A DNA stretch of 64,000 nt from Gari tellinella (Eukaryota > Mollusca > Bivalvia > Cardiida > Psammobiidae): NCBI GenBank assembly GCA_922989275.2, contig OV277861.1, positions 26,690,479 to 26,754,478 of the forward strand, in the 5' to 3' direction. Below the pieces are notes generated by a model. It made no database searches, was not told where the DNA came from, and was given only the letters and a program-made list of their open reading frames with translations. Positions within the stretch are counted from its first letter, which is position 1; the number at the start of each line of letters is the position of its first letter. Both the position numbers and the translations under genes were made by a program. Shown here piece after piece: positions 61,401 through 64,000 of the stretch.

Positions 61401-62977
61401 ATTTATGCTTATTGCAGGAGAAATATTTAAAATTAAACGTAGTAGCTTCTTGCTTTGTATTAATTAAATTTAGAATAAAAAGGTGAGTAGACTTGAGATC
61501 CCTGAGTCAGTTTATTTTGTGAGTGGGTGTGGTACCATGCTGGGTGTTATATTGTATGACAGCACCATATCTACCTCAGGTAGTCACCGTTTCAGTACAG
61601 GTGTATGTTTAGAATTGTTGATCACCTTAATGAGTCTTAACCCTTTGAACCCTAGTCCCGCATATAGGCATCCTTTTCAAACAGTATACATGTTAAAAGT
61701 GCACTTGTCCTATGCAAACAGTGAAGACCCAGATCAGAGGGATCCTTAATTATATATAAGGAGCCCTCTGATCTGGGTCTTCACTGTTTGTAAAAATCCA
61801 AAACATTGACAAAAACAACCCTTAAAAGTCAGAAATGGACTAGACTAAAATGGAAACTGGGATTGTCCATTTGAAGTTTCAGGGAGGAAAGAGTTAACCC
61901 ATTACCCCATATGAAATGTTTTCTTTATCCTAGCAAATGATAGCTCAAAGCAGGCTGAGGGTAAAGCAGACTGCATCTTAAGCACATTCTGCTTTACTTG
62001 CTACCTGCTTTCAGTGACCACCTTTGTTCAAAACTAGAAACAGTGCGGCTAATGGTTGATTGGTTTAAAGGAAATTGTTTACCGGTACTCTAGGATACTT
62101 AATTGCTGCAATTTTAAACAAATTATATGCATATCAATTACAAACAGTGCATGTTTTATTTCCTCCTTACTTGAGGGGGACTTATAAAACTAAAATTGTT
62201 GTCCAGAACTGAGAAACAGTCAATGCCCTGTACAGAATTCACTAAATGATTGATTGGTTGATTGATTGAGTTTTACGACAGCAGGACACAAGGAATGGTC
62301 AATGGCCCTAAATGTTTACTTGATATAACAGAATTATAATTCAGCATCAAATGATATGACTGGGAAAAAAAATCAGTATTTTTATTGTTTTTGAATTACA
62401 GTCCAATTTGCATTAACCTTTTACCTGCATAGTCTGTTTCTTGGTTTGAAGACAGGAGACCTCTTAAAGCAGGGTGAAAGTAAAGCAGAATGCGCCTTTG
62501 GGTGCATTCTGCTTTACTTTCAGTCTGCTTTAGCAAAATTTAAGCTACCATCTGCTAGGATATATAAAGAATAGTTCTTGTGGTTCATATTCATGACTGA
62601 ATGAAATTACCTATTATTTTCTGTTAGCCTCGGCTTTCAAATTCTTCTTCAGTTGAAGAATGCATTAAATACATGTAGTAAATATCATATGTATACCGTT
62701 AATCGGCATTCATAATGCATGTTGCTTCAAGTGAGTGAGTTATGTGTTACCCATGTATCAAAATATCCAAAAGAACTTGCTTGTTTTTCAGTTATGAACA
62801 ACAATGATAGAACTACACAGGTAACACATTCAAGCATACATTTTATGTTAAGTTTATTTATTGTATTTCTTATTGTTACAGATCTTGCCAAGGCCCAGAA
62901 GCAGTTTTCACAGAACTTGCAAGGTTTTAACTTTGAGTGTATTGGTCATGAGCAGACTGATGATGAGAAGATGATTG
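52492..62977 (+). CDS. GRAF/oligophrenin-type RhoGAP, first two coding exons (partial)
   Basis: Exon 1 (52492-52645) begins MGLEPLEFSYCLTDSPVFRK and ends in ELLTASK. Exon 2 (62882-62977) continues NLAKAQKQFSQNLQGFNFEC and IGHEQTDDEKMI. The intron is phase 1 and ends with GTAAGA and TTGTTACAG. The sequence follows the start of the BAR domain of ARHGAP26/ARHGAP10/ARHGAP42 (GRAF) and OPHN1, whose N-terminus also reads MGL-x-LEF-x4-DSP. In that family BAR and PH domains bind curved membrane and a RhoGAP domain turns off Rho GTPases. Those later domains lie beyond the window. Which paralogue it is cannot be told from 83 residues. Confidence 0.93.
52730..53230. other. RhoGAP intron 1, no feature identified
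   Basis: Non-repetitive by eye except short opposed phrases. No exon with acceptor, donor and open frame was seen. Confidence 0.4.
53229..53935. repeat. Intronic inverted repeats
   Basis: ATGAGCGACTTCATCATTCA and CATGTGGAACTATTC near 53308 are matched in inverse near 53705 (TAGTTCCACATGAAGTCGCT). AGAGAATGGTCCG (53537) and CGGACCATTCTCA (53598) form a smaller pair. It looks like one or two decayed inverted-repeat elements. The family is unknown. Confidence 0.45.
54008..54120. repeat. 113-bp hairpin
   Basis: GTTGATGTAGGACAGGAATT and TCTCCCCCTCAGG are matched in inverse by CCTAGGGGGAGA and ATTTCTATCCTACATCAAC. The loop is about 45 bp. It is not related to cores A or B. Confidence 0.7.
54230..54415. 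mobile_element. B1 MITE with deleted left arm
   Basis: TTAACCCATTACCCCATAGC jumps directly to the right arm (CACATTCTGCTTTACTTTC), then the normal right flank and GGGTAATGGGTTAA. The left half of the palindrome is gone. Confidence 0.7.
54787..54813. repeat. Poly-G tract
   Basis: A run of about 20 G within TGGGGATGGGG-type sequence. It gives a spurious proline-rich frame on the minus strand and could form a G-quadruplex. Confidence 0.85.
54820..56040. other. RhoGAP intron 1, mostly unannotated
   Basis: A family E-like core remnant (ACAATGTAGACCCAGCTCTT, then CTGCACTGTTTTC) lies at about 55165-55215. T and C homopolymers lie near 55420 and 55545. No exon was seen. Confidence 0.45.
56250..56442. 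mobile_element. Family C MITE, complete
   Basis: CAGGGCTCCAGATAAGGGGA to CCTTATCTGGAGCCCTG with the palindrome centre GTCTCGAAGAGAC. It is the best-preserved copy of the family. No clear flanking duplication was seen here. Confidence 0.85.
56570..56730. mobile_element. A1-type core A copy
   Basis: The palindrome at 56652-56716 (GTCAAACAGTTTGGATCCTG, centre CGCGTTATGCGG) is preceded by GTCGTCTGCTACTGGTTT, as in the A1 flank. The right end is lost where the next element begins. Confidence 0.65.
57900..57998. repeat. A/T homopolymer cluster
   Basis: Runs of A and of T alternate within 100 bp and could fold back. No gene is associated with it. Confidence 0.6.
58646..59191. mobile_element. TTAA-flanked MITE carrying a tRNA-like unit
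   Basis: TTAA followed by AGCGACTCGCAACCGGATGG on the left, and the inverse with one mismatch followed by TTAA on the right, define 22-bp terminal repeats. TTAA duplications suggest piggyBac-type mobilisation. The interior contains the tRNA-like sequence at 58963-59052, not core A or B. Confidence 0.75.
58963..59052 (+). repeat. tRNA-like sequence with A and B boxes
   Basis: TGGTCTAAGCGG (58977-58988) fits an A box and GGTTCGAATCC (59030-59040) is a perfect B box, followed by a T run that could stop Pol III. The spacing suits a class II tRNA (Ser or Leu type). The 3' acceptor strand AGAGACC has no partner at the 5' side (GTTCCGT), so a working tRNA is unlikely. Confidence 0.5.
60127..60360. 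mobile_element. B1 MITE, complete
   Basis: TTAACCCTTTACCTGATAGC to GGGGAAAGGGTTA. It has a perfect core B (60140-60230) with centre GTGCCTTTAAGGGCAC. It touches the nested cluster that follows. Confidence 0.8.
60358..61118. mobile_element. Three B1 MITEs nested centre-in-centre
   Basis: The outer copy begins AACCCATTTACCC and reads to GCAGAATGTGCC. At its central TTAA (60447) a second copy begins TTAACCCATTACCCCATAAA and reads to GCAGAATGCGCC. At that copy's central TTAA (60616) a third, complete copy runs to GGGGAAAGGGTTAA (60868). The second then resumes GATGCATTCTGCTTTAC and ends TCATGGGGTTAAGGGTTA (about 60945). The outer resumes TGGCACATTCTGCTTTAC and ends ATGGGGTAATGGGTTAA. All junctions fall at TTAA or its one-base variants. 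Confidence 0.9.
61120..61636. other. RhoGAP intron 1 with a family E-like core
   Basis: ATAGTTCAGACCCTGATCAA and GTCTGATCTGGGTCTACACT (about 61283-61340) form a family E-like palindrome. The rest shows nothing I can name. Confidence 0.45.
61637..61897. mobile_element. Family E MITE, complete, TTAA-flanked
   Basis: TTAACCCTTTGAACCCTAGT to AGGGAGGAAAGAGTTAA. The core palindrome (about 61715-61790) has arms CAGTGAAGACCCAGATCAGA and centre GGATCCTTAATTATATATAAGGAGCC written as two halves, GGATCCTTAAT and ATAAGGAGCC. It is the reference copy of this family. Confidence 0.8.
61894..62070. mobile_element. B1 MITE sharing TTAA with family E
   Basis: TTAACCCATTACCCCATATG uses the same four bases that end the preceding family E copy. 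Core B follows (61930-62020, centre GCATCTTAAGCAC). The right end is eroded (GCTAATGGTTGATTGG). Confidence 0.7.
62413..62700. mobile_element. B1 MITE just upstream of RhoGAP exon 2
   Basis: TTAACCTTTTACCTGCATAG, core B at 62455-62545 (centre GCGCCTTTGGGTGC) and the normal right flank. The right terminus is eroded. It ends about 180 bp before exon 2 (62882). Confidence 0.65.
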
Positions 62978-63099
62978 GTAAGTCACATGTATACAATAAC
63001 ATCCATGTACATAAGCTCAGATAAGTCACTGGTCATTCATTGTCATGTGAAATTAACATGATTTGTACAGTCAATCATGTATTACCGGTAATTCTTTCA

Positions 63100-64000
63100 C
63101 CCCTGAAATCTCAGTTTTAAAACTAATCCATTTATGACTATGTATAGGATTTTTTTCGGTCATATATAGCAAAATGACAAACAGTGCAGACCCTGATCAG
63201 AGGGCTGATTTAGGTCTACAATGTGTTAAGTGACCACTCAGTGAAATATTTTGGATACCTCTTAAGATCCCCGACTGCTTAATGCTGGATGGAAGTATTT
63301 GATGCAGATATCGCCTCCACCTATTTTCTCCATAAATACACCTTTTTACACCTTTAAATAATTGATTCCTACACTGATGAAAATGGTTTGAATCGATACA
63401 TTCATAAGAAATATTTTCTATATTCTTGCAGATGATAAAGTAAAGCAGAAGGTGCCTTTAAAGGCGCATTCTGCTCTACTTTCAATTTCTGCTTTAAGAG
63501 GTCACCTGTCTTCAAAACTGAAACAACTCATCGGTAATGGTTTAAGGAGCATTTTGCTATTCGAATCTTCAATTTTTCGAGATTTCGAGCAACTAACTTA
63601 ACCTGTTACCTGGAAGGTCCTTCGGACAGATTGCATCATATTAATCTTTAGATGATGATGATGACAGCAGGACACAAGATTAATGCTGAAAACTTTGTGA
63701 CCCTTTTCCGATAGAAAAGTTGTCTTGCATCTGTACAGGTTGATGTTTAAGTTAGGCCGAAATTAAATAAAAAAAAATCCTAAAAAACATCCTTATAGTC
63801 CTATAGGAGCTGTCTGCTTTAATTTTGTTCTGCATTACCTGTCTTTATTATACATGTAGAGCAACATCATGTACCGTATAAAAGTGGCAGTGTACATGTA
63901 ACACAAGTTTTACTGTTCGACATTAACTTTGTTTAACTCTTTCACTGCGAAGTTTTATCATCTACTTTAACCCTCTTACCACCAAAATATTGTCTGCATT
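63100..64000. other. RhoGAP intron 2 with MITE remnants
   Basis: A family E-like core (CAAACAGTGCAGACCCTGAT) lies at about 63178-63230. A B1 with a short core (centre GGTGCCTTTAAAGGCGC) lies at about 63300-63545. B3-like and A1-like starts appear near 63790 and 63935 and run to the window edge. No exon was seen. Confidence 0.5.

Overview
The window is animal nuclear DNA, most likely from a bivalve mollusc. It is AT-rich and intron-rich. It is packed with short inverted-repeat elements and with tandem-core elements that end in a GGAC-rich tract and a hairpin, a style I associate with bivalve 'pearl'/Helentron-like repeats. There are no operons, Shine-Dalgarno sites or CRISPR arrays. The clam-like assignment rests on this repeat style and on two recognisable animal genes, not on a species match.

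Host genes. (1) Gene A, minus strand, five exons from 16610 down to 8818, predicts 352 aa that I do not recognise. (2) Gene B, plus strand, six exons from 17066 to 30246, predicts about 288 aa with an OB-fold-like stretch. It starts 455 bp from gene A in the opposite direction, and the gap holds two perfect TGACGTCA sites. (3) A clear ZNF330 (NOA36) orthologue, minus strand, nine exons from 52287 down to 34900, complete at 329 aa, tail-to-tail with gene B. (4) The first two coding exons of a GRAF/oligophrenin-type RhoGAP (BAR-domain N-terminus), plus strand from 52492 and running off the right edge. ZNF330 and the RhoGAP start 204 bp apart, head to head, over ETS-like and NRF1-like sites.

Mobile DNA. 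Two non-LTR retrotransposons keep long reverse-transcriptase frames (plus strand 2.0-6.2 kb; minus strand 12.7-16.0 kb). Two shorter LINE relics lie at 23.6-24.2 kb and 50.0-50.5 kb. Almost everything else is short, non-autonomous and palindromic. I use these working names. Core A is a 60-66 bp palindrome around CAAACAGTTTGGATCCTGAT. Core B is a 65-70 bp palindrome around GCAGGCTGAAAGTAAAGC. A1 and B1 are versions with TTAA target sites and ends TTAACCCTTTCACCGCC or TTAACCCATTACCCCATA. A2, A3, B2 and B3 carry the same or related cores inside different termini. Families C (CAGGGCTCCAGATAAGG ends), D (CAGGGGCCCGTTTCATAAA ends) and E (TTAACCCTTTGAACCC ends), plus pogo/Tigger-like TACAG...CTGTA elements, complete the set. 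No transposase gene for any of them was seen.

The most striking structure is at 60358-61118. Three B1 elements sit one inside another, and each inner copy occupies the TTAA at the exact centre of the palindrome of the copy around it. Other B1 copies sit in the TTAA sites of B1 palindromes at 39.8, 42.8 and 47.6 kb. B1 therefore appears to carry its own landing sites. Together with the reuse of one palindromic core inside families with unrelated ends, this is the best candidate here for an undescribed transposon biology.
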